This document shows, one piece after another, positions 9,262-19,081 of a stretch of DNA of 64,000 nt. Every line of letters starts with the position of its first letter. Position 1 is the stretch's first letter. The notes beneath the pieces are model-generated. The model was not told the origin of the DNA, ran no database searches, and worked only from the letters and a program-made list of their open reading frames with translations. A program made the translations under genes and the position numbers. Source of the stretch: Buttiauxella agrestis (GTDB taxonomy: Bacteria; Pseudomonadota; Gammaproteobacteria; Enterobacterales; Enterobacteriaceae); NCBI RefSeq assembly GCF_900446255.1, contig NZ_UIGI01000001.1, positions 2,940,763 through 3,004,762 of the forward strand, read 5' to 3'.

Positions 9262-11238
9262 ATGCCTGCTTTACACACAGTCGGATTCCGTCTGTCATTA
9301 CTGACTGTTGCGGTATTTTCTGCCCTGCCCGCCAGTGCAAAAGACGATCAAATGACCGTTGTCGCCACGGGAAACCAACGCAGCACGTTCGAAGCGCCGA
9401 TGATGGTTACCGTCATTGATGGCGATACTCCTGAAGGCCAGACCGCCTCATCTGCCGCTGATATGTTGCGTAAAGTCCCGGGGATTACCGTTTCCGGCTC
9501 CGGTCGCACCAACGGTCAGGACATCAATATGCGTGGTTATGACCGCCGTGGTGTGTTGATGCTGGTTGACGGCGTCCGCCAGGGGACTGACACCGGGCAC
9601 CTCAACAGCACGTTTATCGATCCGGCGTTGATCAAACGTATCGAAGTGGTGCGTGGCCCTTCTGCTCTGCTCTACGGCAGCGGCGCGTTAGGCGGGGTCA
9701 TCTCCTATGAAACCGCTGATGCCAGCGATTTGCTGTACGAAGGCCAAAACAGCGGATATCGCGTATTTGGTACAGGAGCCACCGGCGACCATAGCGTTGG
9801 CATGGGTGCCAGTGCTTTTGGCCGCACAGACAATCTTGACGGTCTGGTGGCCTGGTCAAGCCGCGATCGGGGTGATATTCGCCAGAGCGACGGTGAAACG
9901 GCTCCTAACGATGAAAGCATCAGCAACTTCCTGACCAAAGGCACGTGGTATATCGACCCGGCACAATCTCTGGGTGGCTCCCTGCGATACTACAATAACG
10001 CCGCTCGTGAACCCAAAAACCCGCAAACAACGACTGCTGACCCAAGCAATCCGATGGTTGATCGTTCGACCATTCAGCGTGACGCGCAGGTGAAATACCA
10101 TATCGGGCCGGAGCAGAGTGACTGGCTGAATGCTGATGCCACCGCTTACTGGTCTGAAGCGCGTATTAACGCCCAGGGTCAAACCGACGGATCTGAATTC
10201 CGCAAACAGACCACAACCGGCGGCAAACTTGAAAACCGCAGCCGCCTGTTTACCGACAGCTTTGCCGCACATTTGCTGACTTATGGTGGTGAATATTACC
10301 GCCAGGATCAAAAACCTGGCGGCAACGCAACCGGCTTCCCACAGGCCAATATCGACTTCGGCTCTGGCTGGTTGCAGGATGAAATCACCCTGCGCGACCT
10401 GCCTGTTTCTATTCTCGCGGGCACGCGTTATGACGATTACAGCGGCAGCAGCGACGGCTATCAGGATGTGAATGCTGACGAATGGTCATCTCGTGGCGCA
10501 CTGTCCATTACGCCAACCGACTGGCTGATGGTGTTCGGTTCTTACGCACAAGCCTTCCGCGCCCCGACGATGGGCGAAATGTATAACGATGCGAAACACT
10601 TCTCAATTGGTTCCCGTTACACCAACTATTGGGTACCGAACCCTAACCTGCGCCCGGAAACCAACGAAACTCAGGAATACGGTTTCGGCCTGCGCTTCGA
10701 CGATTTAATGCTGGCTGACGACGGCATTGAATTCAAAGCCAGCTACTTCGATACCAAAGCGAAAGACTATATTTCAACTACCGTCGATTTCGCCCGCGCG
10801 ACCACCATGTCTTACAACGTCCCTAACGCAAAAATTTGGGGCTGGGATATGACAGCGAAATACACCAGCGCCTGGTTCAGCCTGGATCTGGCTTATAACC
10901 GCACCCGCGGGAAAGACACCGACACCGGCGAGTGGATTTCAAGTCTGAATCCGGACACCGTCACCAGCATTCTTGACGTTCCCGTTGCACAAAGCGGCTT
11001 CTCCGTGGGCTGGGTTGGCACTTTTGCTGAAAGTTCCACGCATATCAGCAGCAGCTATAGCGCGCAGCCAGGCTATGGCGTGAATGATTTCTATATCAGT
11101 TATACCGGTCAGCAGCAGTTGCGCGGGCTAACCACTTCCCTGGTACTGGGTAACGCCTTTGATAAGGAATACTGGTCGCCACAGGGGCTCCCTCAAGATG
11201 GCCGTAACGGCAAAATCTTCGTTAGTTATCAATGGTAA
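9262..11238 (+). CDS. hemR: TonB-dependent heme/hemoglobin outer-membrane receptor
   Basis: The 658-residue receptor imports heme across the outer membrane using TonB energy. It has a signal peptide ending near PASA, a TonB box (QMTVVATG), a plug domain (DMLRKVPGITVSG, MRGYDRRGVLMLVDGVRQG) and a 22-strand barrel. The FRAP/NPNL heme-receptor motif is present (FRAPTMGEMY, then NPNLRPETNE), and the terminal residue pattern SYQW fits barrel assembly. The frame can be opened at a TTG at 9256, but the ATG at 9262 has a GGAGA ribosome site 7 nt away. It is followed after 9 bp by hemS. Closest in type to Yersinia HemR. Confidence 0.95.
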   Translation: MPALHTVGFRLSLLTVAVFSALPASAKDDQMTVVATGNQRSTFEAPMMVTVIDGDTPEGQTASSAADMLRKVPGITVSGSGRTNGQDINMRGYDRRGVLMLVDGVRQGTDTGHLNSTFIDPALIKRIEVVRGPSALLYGSGALGGVISYETADASDLLYEGQNSGYRVFGTGATGDHSVGMGASAFGRTDNLDGLVAWSSRDRGDIRQSDGETAPNDESISNFLTKGTWYIDPAQSLGGSLRYYNNAAREPKNPQTTTADPSNPMVDRSTIQRDAQVKYHIGPEQSDWLNADATAYWSEARINAQGQTDGSEFRKQTTTGGKLENRSRLFTDSFAAHLLTYGGEYYRQDQKPGGNATGFPQANIDFGSGWLQDEITLRDLPVSILAGTRYDDYSGSSDGYQDVNADEWSSRGALSITPTDWLMVFGSYAQAFRAPTMGEMYNDAKHFSIGSRYTNYWVPNPNLRPETNETQEYGFGLRFDDLMLADDGIEFKASYFDTKAKDYISTTVDFARATTMSYNVPNAKIWGWDMTAKYTSAWFSLDLAYNRTRGKDTDTGEWISSLNPDTVTSILDVPVAQSGFSVGWVGTFAESSTHISSSYSAQPGYGVNDFYISYTGQQQLRGLTTSLVLGNAFDKEYWSPQGLPQDGRNGKIFVSYQW

Positions 11239-11247
11239 GGAAGCAAT

Positions 11248-12279
11248 ATGACTCAGCGTTATGAAAACTGGTTGCAGCTAAAACAACAGAACCCTAAAAA
11301 ATATGCTCGCGACATCGCAAAACTGATGAATATCAGCGAAGCCGAATTAACTCATGCCCGCGTCGGGCATGATGCCTGGCGCCTGAAAGGAGAAGTGCGC
11401 GACATCCTCACCTCTCTGGAAAGCGTGGGTGAAATTAAGTCCATCTGCCGGAATGAATATGCGGTACATGAGCACATCGGGCGCTTCGAGAATCAGCAAT
11501 TGCACGGTCACGCCGGGCTGGTTCTTAACCCGCGTGCGCTGGACTTGCGCCTGTTCCTGAATCAGTGGGCTTTCGCCTTCCACGTTCGCGAGGAAACTGC
11601 ACGCGGTGAACGTCAAAGCATTCAATTCTTTGACCATCAGGGCGATGCCCTGCTGAAGGTTTACACCACTGACAACACGGATTTTGCGGCCTGGGGCCAG
11701 GTTCTCGCGACGTACATTTATGCCGATAACCCGGAACTTGAACTGCAAGCGGCGGAAGAAAATGTCATGACGCCAGCTGTTGATGGCCGACTTGTTGAAG
11801 ATGAATGGCGCGCCATGCGTGACGTGCATCAGTTCTTCGGGCTGCTCAAACGCCACCAGCTCACACGCCAACAAGCATTCCGACTGGTCGCAGAAGACCT
11901 GGCCTGCCAGGTTGATAACAGCGCACTGACACAACTGCTGGCGATGGCTAAACAAGACAAAAACGAAATCATGGTGTTTGTTGGCAACAAGGGTAGCGTG
12001 CAGATTTTCACCGGTGTCGTTGAAAAAGTCGTGCCGATGGACAACTGGATTAACATCTTTAACCCGCAATTCACGCTGCACTTGCTGGCTGACACCATCG
12101 CTGAAAGCTGGATCACACGTAAGCCAAGCGGTGACGGTTTTGTTACCAGCCTTGAATTGTTTGCCGCCGATGGCACGCAAATCGCTCAACTTTACGGCCA
12201 ACGTACTGAAGGCGAACCGGAGCAACAACAGTGGCGCACTCAGCTTGAGGCGCTGGTAAGCAAAGGGCTGGCCGCATGA
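11248..12279 (+). CDS. hemS: Cytoplasmic heme-degrading/carrier protein
   Basis: HemS family proteins bind imported heme in the cytoplasm and help release its iron. The 343-residue product contains the duplicated HemS fold, with the family features [14 protein letters not shown] and [10 protein letters not shown] and a conserved His near the N-terminal half (HEHIGRF). No signal peptide is present. AAGGAAG precedes the ATG. The last four bases overlap the hemT start (ATGA), showing translational coupling. Confidence 0.94.
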   Translation: MTQRYENWLQLKQQNPKKYARDIAKLMNISEAELTHARVGHDAWRLKGEVRDILTSLESVGEIKSICRNEYAVHEHIGRFENQQLHGHAGLVLNPRALDLRLFLNQWAFAFHVREETARGERQSIQFFDHQGDALLKVYTTDNTDFAAWGQVLATYIYADNPELELQAAEENVMTPAVDGRLVEDEWRAMRDVHQFFGLLKRHQLTRQQAFRLVAEDLACQVDNSALTQLLAMAKQDKNEIMVFVGNKGSVQIFTGVVEKVVPMDNWINIFNPQFTLHLLADTIAESWITRKPSGDGFVTSLELFAADGTQIAQLYGQRTEGEPEQQQWRTQLEALVSKGLAA

Positions 12280-13091
12280 AACGCTGGCTAATTGCCCTGC
12301 TTGCAATGCCTGTGGTTGTCACCGCCAGTGAACGGGTGGTGGCAATTGGCGGCGACGTCACAGAAATTGCCTACGCATTAGGTGCGAGCGACCAGTTAGT
12401 CGCTCGTGACAGCACCAGTCTGCATCCGGCGGCGGCAACCAAACTGCCTGACGTTGGCTATATGCGTGAGCTTAATGCCGAGGGGATTCTGGCCATGCGC
12501 CCAACGTTGGTGCTGGCGAGCGCGCAGGCGAAACCCTCACTTGCGCTGGAGCAGGTTGCCAGCAGCCACGTCAAAGTCGTGACGATTCCCGCCACAAATT
12601 CGCTGGATGGGATTGATGACAAGATTGCTGCGGTAGCACAGGCCATGGGAAAAACGGCCCAGGGCGACGCTTTGCGCCAGCAAGTCCATACCAGGCTGGC
12701 GGCGATTCCTGAAAACCCACTGCCGGTAAAAGTGTTGTTTATCATGAGTCATGGCGGCATGACCGCGATGGCAGCCGGGCAAGAAACTGCGGCTGATGCC
12801 GCAATTCATGCCGCTGGTTTGCAAAATGCGATGCAAGGTTTCAAACGTTACCAGCCCATGTCGCAGGAAGGTGTGATTGCCAGCCAGCCACAACTGGTGC
12901 TGGTCACTGCCGACGGCGTGAAAACACTGGGCGGCGAAGATAACGTCTGGAAGTTACCGGGCCTTGCGCAAACCCCTGCCGGGAAAAACCGCCAGCTATT
13001 AGTGGTGGATGATATGGCTTTGCTGGGTTTTGGCCTGCAAACGCCGGATGCGATTCTTGCATTACGTCATAAAGCGGAGCAATTGCCTTGA
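12276..13091 (+). CDS. hemT: Periplasmic heme-binding protein
   Basis: HemT is the substrate-binding component of the heme ABC importer. The 271-residue protein starts with a signal peptide ([17 protein letters not shown]) and has the class III binding-protein fold: a [17 protein letters not shown] start, then [20 protein letters not shown]. The central region [15 protein letters not shown] and the C-terminal [15 protein letters not shown] fit heme and BtuF-type proteins. It overlaps hemS by 4 bp and hemU by 4 bp. Confidence 0.94.
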   Translation: MKRWLIALLAMPVVVTASERVVAIGGDVTEIAYALGASDQLVARDSTSLHPAAATKLPDVGYMRELNAEGILAMRPTLVLASAQAKPSLALEQVASSHVKVVTIPATNSLDGIDDKIAAVAQAMGKTAQGDALRQQVHTRLAAIPENPLPVKVLFIMSHGGMTAMAAGQETAADAAIHAAGLQNAMQGFKRYQPMSQEGVIASQPQLVLVTADGVKTLGGEDNVWKLPGLAQTPAGKNRQLLVVDDMALLGFGLQTPDAILALRHKAEQLP

Positions 13092-14089
13092 TACGCCGTC
13101 CCCTGCCTCAACGCGCCCTGTTCGCCATGGTTTTGGCGTTGTTAGTGCTGTCTTTAGTTGCCGCCAATTTAGGCGCCATGCGGCTTTCCATTGCCGTTTT
13201 GTGGCAAGCCCAGGACGACGCATTGCGCCATATCTGGCTCAATATTCGCCTGCCTCGCGTGCTGCTGGCGACGCTGGTAGGCGGCGCACTGGCGCTTTCA
13301 GGTTGCGTGATGCAGGGACTGTTTCGTAACCCGCTGGCTGATCCTGGCTTGCTCGGGATCAGCAGCGGCGCGGCACTGGCGGTCGGTTTTTCGGTCGTCA
13401 TGCCGTTCGCCTTGCCTGTTGTATTGGCGTTGTATGTTCCGATGCTTGCCGCATTTCTGGGCAGCCTCGCCGTCACGTTGGTGATTTTCTTCCTGAGCCG
13501 CCAGGGCAACAATAGCCTTTCGCGCCTGCTGTTAGTTGGTATCGCGATTAATGCGTTATGCGGTGCGGCGGTGGGAGTGCTTTCCTGGATAAGCAACGAT
13601 GCGCAGCTGCGCCAGTTGTCGCTTTGGGGGATGGGCAGTCTTGGACAGGCGCAGTGGTCAACGTTACTGGCCACCGCCTCGTTTATTCTTCCGGCTTCAG
13701 TGGCTATCGCGTTCCTGTCCAGACGCCTTAATCTTTTGCAACTGGGTGACGAAGAAGCCCATTACCTGGGCGTGGACGTCAAAAAAACGCAGCGTCAGTT
13801 GCTGATTCTAAGCGCATTGCTGGTGGCGGCGGCGGTTGCCGTGAGCGGTGTGATTGGTTTCGTGGGTCTGGTGGTTCCGCATCTGGTACGGATGTGGCTT
13901 GGGGCCGATCATCGCTGGCTGATCCCGGGATCTGTACTGGCAGGAGCGATGCTATTGCTGGTTGCGGACACCCTCGCCCGCACACTGGTTGCCCCTGCGG
14001 AAATGCCGGTAGGTTTGCTGACCAGCCTGCTCGGCGGCCCGTGGTTCCTGGCATTAATTTTCCGTCAACGGAGAGAAACGGATGGCTGA
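13088..14089 (+). CDS. hemU: Heme ABC transporter permease
   Basis: HemU is the FecCD-family inner-membrane permease that moves heme into the cytoplasm. The 333-residue product has about ten hydrophobic helices and the family motifs [37 protein letters not shown] and [12 protein letters not shown]. The start is unusual: TTG at 13088, overlapping the hemT TGA as TTGA; the next in-frame ATG is at codon 14 and would remove part of the cytoplasmic tail. Re-initiation after hemT would explain the weak start. It overlaps hemV by 8 bp. Confidence 0.93.
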   Translation: MIRRPLPQRALFAMVLALLVLSLVAANLGAMRLSIAVLWQAQDDALRHIWLNIRLPRVLLATLVGGALALSGCVMQGLFRNPLADPGLLGISSGAALAVGFSVVMPFALPVVLALYVPMLAAFLGSLAVTLVIFFLSRQGNNSLSRLLLVGIAINALCGAAVGVLSWISNDAQLRQLSLWGMGSLGQAQWSTLLATASFILPASVAIAFLSRRLNLLQLGDEEAHYLGVDVKKTQRQLLILSALLVAAAVAVSGVIGFVGLVVPHLVRMWLGADHRWLIPGSVLAGAMLLLVADTLARTLVAPAEMPVGLLTSLLGGPWFLALIFRQRRETDG

Positions 14090-14861
14090 TTTACTCCTGG
14101 CGCGAAACGTCACGCTACGCTCAGGCGCTCGAAAGCTGCTTGATGATATTAATCTGACGCTGGCGGCGGGCGAAGTGGTCGCGCTAATCGGCCCAAATGG
14201 TGCGGGAAAATCCACGCTACTCCGGGTGCTTACCGGTTTTCAGCAGCCAGAAAGTGGCTATATTTCCCTGGACGGACGCCCGTTACATGAATGGTCTGGC
14301 GAAGCGTTATCGCGCAAACGCGCGGTGATGCGCCAGCGCGGTGGCATGGCGTTTAGTTGGGCGGTCGAGGATGTCATCGCCATGGGACGTGCGCCGTGGC
14401 CGGAAAAAGAGACAATGGCGGTAGTTCAGGAAGTGATGGCGCTGACGGGATGCGATACGCTCGCCGGGCGCGATTTTTGCCAGCTTTCTGGCGGTGAACA
14501 ACAGCGCGTCCAGCTTGCACGCGCCCTGGCGCAATTGTGGCAGGACGGGCAACCCCACGGCTGGCTGTTTTTAGATGAACCGACTTCTGCACTCGATCTC
14601 TATCATCAGCAACACATCCTGCGTTTGCTGCGCCGGTTATCGTTGATGGGGACGTTATCTGTTTGCGTGGTGCTGCATGATTTGAACCTGGCCGCATTGT
14701 GGGCCGACCGGATTGTTTTGTTGCACGAAGGACGACTGGTTGCCAGTGGTTTGCCGCGAGAAGTGTTGAACGAGGCTATCTTACAACACTGGTATCAGGC
14801 TGATTTACGGGTGTTCAGTCATCCTGAACACCCGGTGCCGCAGGTTTGGTTGCAGCCGTGA
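14082..14861 (+). CDS. hemV: Heme ABC transporter ATP-binding protein
   Basis: HemV is the ATPase of the HemTUV importer. In 259 residues it has Walker A GPNGAGKS (37-44), the signature LSGGEQQRVQLARAL, Walker B WLFLDEPTSALD and the switch His in VVLHDLNLA. It is the last gene of the hem operon; the overlapping starts across hemS-T-U-V indicate one coupled translational unit under the Fur box at 8954. Confidence 0.95.
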   Translation: MADLLLARNVTLRSGARKLLDDINLTLAAGEVVALIGPNGAGKSTLLRVLTGFQQPESGYISLDGRPLHEWSGEALSRKRAVMRQRGGMAFSWAVEDVIAMGRAPWPEKETMAVVQEVMALTGCDTLAGRDFCQLSGGEQQRVQLARALAQLWQDGQPHGWLFLDEPTSALDLYHQQHILRLLRRLSLMGTLSVCVVLHDLNLAALWADRIVLLHEGRLVASGLPREVLNEAILQHWYQADLRVFSHPEHPVPQVWLQP

Positions 14862-14864
14862 TCG

Positions 14865-14899
14865 TTTTGTCGGATGACGCTGCTGTACGACCGACAAAA
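14865..14899. repeat. REP-like hairpin / possible terminator between hemV and selO
   Basis: TTTTGTCGG and CCGACAAAA form a 9-bp stem around a 17-nt loop beginning ATGACGCT, as in REP units. The flanking T and A runs would allow weak termination in both directions between the convergent hemV and selO. Confidence 0.55.
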
Positions 14900-14903
14900 A
14901 AGG

Positions 14904-16349
14904 TTAGCTCGAGCAACTCACTTCTAACCGCTTGCCCCAGTCCGGCGGGCGTTGGGTCAAATCAGTAGAATGTTCAGCAAATGGCTGGCGCAGCGCTTCA
15001 TGCAGTTGCGCCAGCACACTCACATCCCCTTTATCGGCGGCATCGATTGCCCGTTGTGCCAACCAGTTACGCAACACGATTGAAGGGTTTGCGGCTTTCA
15101 TCGCCTGTTGACGCTGTTCGTCGCTGACCTGTTCGGCCTGCAAACGGGTGCGATAACGAGTAAACCAGTTATCAAAACTTGCGCGGTCGATAAATTCATC
15201 ACGTAGCGGCGAGCTGGCAGCGTTTTGTTCGGTCAGGCTTAACATGCGGAATGTGCGCGTGTAATCACTCCCCTCTTTGGCCATCAGCCCGAATAGCTCG
15301 GTGAGAATTTCGTTATCCGCCGTTTGCTCGGTTAGCAGCCCCAGTTTCCCACGCATTAACTCACCGAAAGCTTTCATTAGCGCGAATTGATAATGATCGA
15401 GCAACTCGTTTAACCACTCCACAGAAATAAACGGTGACAGCGTTTGCGCGAGACGTTGCAGATTCCACAGCCCAACCGCAGGCTGATTATCAAAAGCGTA
15501 ACGCCCCTGATGGTCAGAATGGTTGCAGATAAAATCGGGCTGATAATCATCGAGGAAACCGTACGGGCCGTAATCCATCGTCAGCCCAAGAATCGACATA
15601 TTGTCGGTATTCATTACGCCATGGGCGAAACCAATAGTTTGCCAGTGGGCAATCATTTGCGCTGTACGTTCGACAACATCACGGAACCAAAGCGGGTATT
15701 TATCGGCTTCGTCGACCAGATGCGGCCAGTGATGGGCAATCACGTAATCCGCCAGTTGTTGGACTTTTTGCGGTTCCCGACGATAGTAGAAATGCTCAAA
15801 GTGGCCGAAGCGAGCATGACTTTGCGCCACGCGAATCATCATCGCACCGTGTTCGGTCGTTTCACGTTGTACCGGCGTTTCGCTGGTGACAATACTGAGC
15901 GCACGCGAGGTTGGAACGCCTAACCCGTGCATAGCTTCACTCGCAAGGAACTCGCGAACCGTTGAGCGGAGCACCGCGCGGCCATCGCCCATGCGTGAGT
16001 ATGGCGTTAATCCCGCCCCTTTAAGGTGCCAGTCGAATTTACGCCCGTCAGCTAACTGCTGTTCGCCGAGCAAAATACCACGTCCGTCGCCAAGCTGCCC
16101 CGCCCAGACGCCAAACTGGTGCCCGCTGTATACTTGCGCCAAAGGCTGCATTCCCGGCAACAGTGTTTCACCGCTCCAGATACCCGTGTGGACTGCATCA
16201 AACAATGAATCATCCAGACCCAGATCATCGGCCAGAGGGCGGTTATGGTAAAACAAACGCGCATTGTGCAGCGGTGTTGGCTTAAGAGCCGTATAGAAGC
16301 CGGGCAATTCATCGTGCCAGCTATTGTTGAATACAGGTTTATTGGTCAT
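14904..16349 (-). CDS. selO: Protein adenylyltransferase SelO (YdiU)
   Basis: SelO is a pseudokinase-fold enzyme that transfers AMP to Ser, Thr or Tyr of target proteins and is linked to the oxidative stress response. The 481-residue product matches E. coli YdiU (478). It shows [10 protein letters not shown], the ATP-binding [21 protein letters not shown]-like segment, and [20 protein letters not shown] with the catalytic residues. It ends in CSS; the Cys stands where eukaryotic homologues have selenocysteine. The start at 16349 is fixed by AGGAGG; a longer frame from 16400 lacks such a site. In K-12 selO adjoins aroH; here the hem operon separates them. Confidence 0.96.
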   Translation of the reverse strand: MTNKPVFNNSWHDELPGFYTALKPTPLHNARLFYHNRPLADDLGLDDSLFDAVHTGIWSGETLLPGMQPLAQVYSGHQFGVWAGQLGDGRGILLGEQQLADGRKFDWHLKGAGLTPYSRMGDGRAVLRSTVREFLASEAMHGLGVPTSRALSIVTSETPVQRETTEHGAMMIRVAQSHARFGHFEHFYYRREPQKVQQLADYVIAHHWPHLVDEADKYPLWFRDVVERTAQMIAHWQTIGFAHGVMNTDNMSILGLTMDYGPYGFLDDYQPDFICNHSDHQGRYAFDNQPAVGLWNLQRLAQTLSPFISVEWLNELLDHYQFALMKAFGELMRGKLGLLTEQTADNEILTELFGLMAKEGSDYTRTFRMLSLTEQNAASSPLRDEFIDRASFDNWFTRYRTRLQAEQVSDEQRQQAMKAANPSIVLRNWLAQRAIDAADKGDVSVLAQLHEALRQPFAEHSTDLTQRPPDWGKRLEVSCSS

Positions 16350-16418
16350 GGAACCTCCTGCCGATAGTGTAGTGCTTGTGTGAAGTTTTAAACACGGCAC
16401 ATTGGCAGGGGTATTCTC

Positions 16419-17144
16419 TTAATGCAGAGAATAAGGATGGAGCCAGTCGATCAGCGCGTTTGAAGGAATAGCGGGCCAGTAATTACCCTGCATAGCAAAG
16501 TCCGATAATGAAAGCACTTTCTGGCGAGCAGTATCTTCATCAACACCGTTGATCACCAGAGTCTGGCAAAACGGCGAAAGCTGCGCCAGTAATGCCATCA
16601 TAAAAGGCTCAAAAGAACGTTGTTTAATTTGTTTATGAATAAACGCCTTATCCAAAAACACACGCTTAAATAAACCGTCGAAAATCGGTTTAGTGGTCGC
16701 AATTCCAGCACCAAAATTAGCCAACGCTAATGGAAAATGCTGCGTCATTGCCATTAGCCTGGCATTTTCATTGCCAAGATTTAACTCGGGAAAGTTCTCA
16801 TTGATAGAGAATTCAATGAATGAAAGCTGCATCAACCGGGAATGCAGCTCGGTACTGGCTAAAACCGCATCAACAATTACCACGCTTATATTCACCCAGA
16901 CAACTATATTTTGAGTCTTAAAGAATTCTTGATAGTTATCGAGTAATTCTATTTGTTCTTTGAATAATTGTAATTGCTGTTCTGGTGTAATTGTCGAGTT
17001 CACTAATTCAGTTGGAATACGCACCGGGGCGTCAACGCCAACAAAATTAAGTAATAATTCAATACCTAAAAGTTCATCATTAGGTAAGTAAACAGGCTGG
17101 AAATAAAAATCCGAGCGATATTGTACATCGAATGCGAGGATCAT
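16419..17144 (-). CDS. ydiV: Degenerate EAL-domain anti-FlhD4C2 factor
   Basis: YdiV (RflP) is a degenerate EAL protein that in Salmonella and E. coli binds FlhD and blocks or directs degradation of the flagellar master regulator. The 241-residue product aligns with YdiV along its length: PIxLPNDELLGIELLL replaces the catalytic EAL signature, and QRSFEPFMMALLAQLSPFC matches YdiV QITHRSFEPFIRAIQAQISPCC. Catalytic metal ligands of true phosphodiesterases are missing, as is normal for the family. The ATG overlaps the stop of a small upstream frame (ATGA). Confidence 0.88.
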   Translation of the reverse strand: MILAFDVQYRSDFYFQPVYLPNDELLGIELLLNFVGVDAPVRIPTELVNSTITPEQQLQLFKEQIELLDNYQEFFKTQNIVVWVNISVVIVDAVLASTELHSRLMQLSFIEFSINENFPELNLGNENARLMAMTQHFPLALANFGAGIATTKPIFDGLFKRVFLDKAFIHKQIKQRSFEPFMMALLAQLSPFCQTLVINGVDEDTARQKVLSLSDFAMQGNYWPAIPSNALIDWLHPYSLH

Positions 17145-17380
17145 GTTCCCAACCGCGTATCAAATGAGGTGGATGGTATCGTGACACGATGAGTATCCAG
17201 GATTAGCTGGATTGATTTTATTGTAATTAAATGCAAAATCGTCCCTGAATGCGTATCAGAATCTTCTTTAAGTATAATTAAATGCTTATTGGAATTCATG
17301 TTGCTGGAAGGCTGAAAAGAAAACAAACCCTGAGGAGCTGAGTAAACAAAGTGACAGGGGTATGTAAACGTCGCCAACAC
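17141..17380 (-). CDS. Possible small ORF translationally coupled to ydiV
   Basis: A frame of up to 79 codons (GTG at 17380; internal ATG MNSNKHLIILKEDS at about 17299) ends in TGA that overlaps the ydiV ATG as ATGA. I do not recognise the protein, and no strong ribosome site precedes either start. The overlap with ydiV, whose own ribosome site is poorly placed, is the only reason to list it. It may be a leader ORF or chance. Confidence 0.25.
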   Translation of the reverse strand: MLATFTYPCHFVYSAPQGLFSFQPSSNMNSNKHLIILKEDSDTHSGTILHLITIKSIQLILDTHRVTIPSTSFDTRLGT

Positions 17381-17437
17381 ATCAACAACTTGAAAGTCGA
17401 AAGATATATTATCCTGTTTAAGTCATTATCGCCAGTT

Positions 17438-18412
17438 TTAGCGAATAACACGAACTGAATCGCGATGGATTATCTCGGGTGAAAAAGATTCATTCTCGCA
17501 ATGAGAGTCCAATAATTTACGGATAGCGAAGCGGGCCATTTCAGTTATCGGAAAATGGACGCTGGTAATTGCGGGGCGGACAAATGCGGCTCGTTCCCCA
17601 CTGTCATAACATATAAGTGAGATATCCTGGGGAATTCGCAACCCGCGTTCGGTGATAGCCAGCATTGCGCCAATGGCCAGTTCTTCGTTACAACAATAAA
17701 TTGCCGTCGGCTGCGTATTTTCAAGCAGTTGCGCGGCCAGTTGATAGCCGCTGGGCATATCATACTCGCCCCCCAGAATCGCAACAGGTTCAATGTTTGC
17801 CCGGTCCACGGCATCGATAAAACCTTGCCTGCGCAGTAAACTTGAAGAACGGCTTACCGGCCCGTGCAGACAGGCAATTTTAGTATGCCCTGCATCAATA
17901 AATACCTGGGTGGCACACGCACTTGCGGAGCGGTGATCAAACACCACACAACGCGGTTCGAGGCCGGGAACGTCCCTATCTAATATGATAAATTTCTTTT
18001 CTTGTTCCGCCAGTTGATTCAGCGTTTCATCGCTGATGGCGCGAACGTGTAATACCAGCCCGTCGCAGCGCAGATTAAACAGCCGCTGAATGGCATTGAG
18101 TTCTTTCTCAGCCGTATCTCGCCCTTGCGTCACCAACAATTGCTTACCATTTAGTTCAGCTTCACTTTGTACGGTGTCCATTAAGGCACCAAAAAAACCG
18201 CCGCGATATGACGTGGTGACTAAACCGAGAGTATGACTTTGGCTCGAAGCTAACGCGCGAGCGGCGGGATTTGGGGAGTAACCCAATTCAACAATGGCGG
18301 CTTCAACTTTGATACGCGTCTGCGATTTAACTTTAGTATCGCCATTCACGACGCGTGAAACGGTTGCCCGGGATACACCTGCGCTGGCGGCAACATCTTC
18401 CAGAGTAACCAT
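17438..18412 (-). CDS. LacI/GalR-family transcriptional regulator, target unknown
   Basis: The 324-residue protein has an N-terminal LacI helix-turn-helix (TLEDVAASAGVSRATVSRVV), the hinge region NPAARALASSQ with the central Ala-Leu-Ala pattern, and a periplasmic-binding-like sugar domain (GLVTTSYRGGFFGALMD ... HTKIACLHGP). It is most like AscG/GalR proteins. No sugar gene is adjacent: ydiV and nlpC flank it, and in K-12 those two are neighbours, so the regulator is an insertion relative to that order. Its regulon cannot be inferred from this window, although the distant GH3/transporter pair is one possibility. Confidence 0.88.
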   Translation of the reverse strand: MVTLEDVAASAGVSRATVSRVVNGDTKVKSQTRIKVEAAIVELGYSPNPAARALASSQSHTLGLVTTSYRGGFFGALMDTVQSEAELNGKQLLVTQGRDTAEKELNAIQRLFNLRCDGLVLHVRAISDETLNQLAEQEKKFIILDRDVPGLEPRCVVFDHRSASACATQVFIDAGHTKIACLHGPVSRSSSLLRRQGFIDAVDRANIEPVAILGGEYDMPSGYQLAAQLLENTQPTAIYCCNEELAIGAMLAITERGLRIPQDISLICYDSGERAAFVRPAITSVHFPITEMARFAIRKLLDSHCENESFSPEIIHRDSVRVIR

Positions 18413-18540
18413 GAACTATCCTTTCAAGGGAACGAAATGCACCCAGATATTACCTGAAATTATCAATAGCGCCTGAGTTAACCATGGAATTGCGGAAGGG
18501 AGTCACGTTTAGGGCCATTTGCTGGCCCTGACGCGTAAAA

Positions 18541-19002
18541 CTAGATGCGGCGAGCCTGCCAGAATTTTTTGCTCCAGTAGACGTTATCAAGCGACGAGCG
18601 CATTACGCCACGGCTGGTCGAAGCATGAATAAACTGGTTATCCGTATCGTAAATACCGACGTGCAAACCGCTTTCACCAGAACCGGTTTTAAAGAAAACC
18701 AGATCGCCCGGCAGCAAATCGTCTTTGTCTATTTGCGTGCCGATCTTCGCCTGCTGCTTTGTTTCACGCGGGAGTTGTAACTCGAATCTGTCGCGGAAGG
18801 TAATAGAGACAAAGCCGGAACAGTCAACGCCACGGCGGCTCATTCCCCCATAACGGTAAGGCGTGCCATGCCAGCCACTGAGCTGATCGTTGAGTTTTGC
18901 GATGACCGTTATTGAGTCCGATAAACGAGAATTTGGCGGTGGCGCATGATGGCTACACCCTGCGAGAACCAGACATGCTACAAGAAGAATCCATACACGC
19001 AT
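18541..19002 (-). CDS. nlpC: Lipoprotein peptidase NlpC (NlpC/P60)
   Basis: NlpC is an outer- or periplasm-facing lipoprotein with a papain-like cell-wall peptidase domain. The 153-residue product has a lipobox (VLAGC, lipidated Cys at 16) and the catalytic set DCSGF (Cys), GLHVGIY (His) and IHAS. It closely matches E. coli NlpC (154 aa), which also lies beside btuD. A GC-rich hairpin AGGGCCA/TGGCCCT at 18511-18529 lies just downstream without a T run. Confidence 0.95.
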   Translation of the reverse strand: MRVWILLVACLVLAGCSHHAPPPNSRLSDSITVIAKLNDQLSGWHGTPYRYGGMSRRGVDCSGFVSITFRDRFELQLPRETKQQAKIGTQIDKDDLLPGDLVFFKTGSGESGLHVGIYDTDNQFIHASTSRGVMRSSLDNVYWSKKFWQARRI

Positions 19003-19081
19003 TTCAGGCTAATCCTCACCCGTTTATAATTTCCAGTAATTTAGCGCTTACCTATGATTTGGTGCAAGTTTTTACCATCAT

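Noticed and set aside
11347-12306. Long open frame (319 codons) antisense to hemS
   Set aside because: Shadow of hemS with no recognisable domain and no promoter; the sense gene is certain.
14904-14960. Selenocysteine at the end of SelO
   Set aside because: The codon at the relevant position encodes Cys (ending CSS before the stop), as is usual in enterobacteria.
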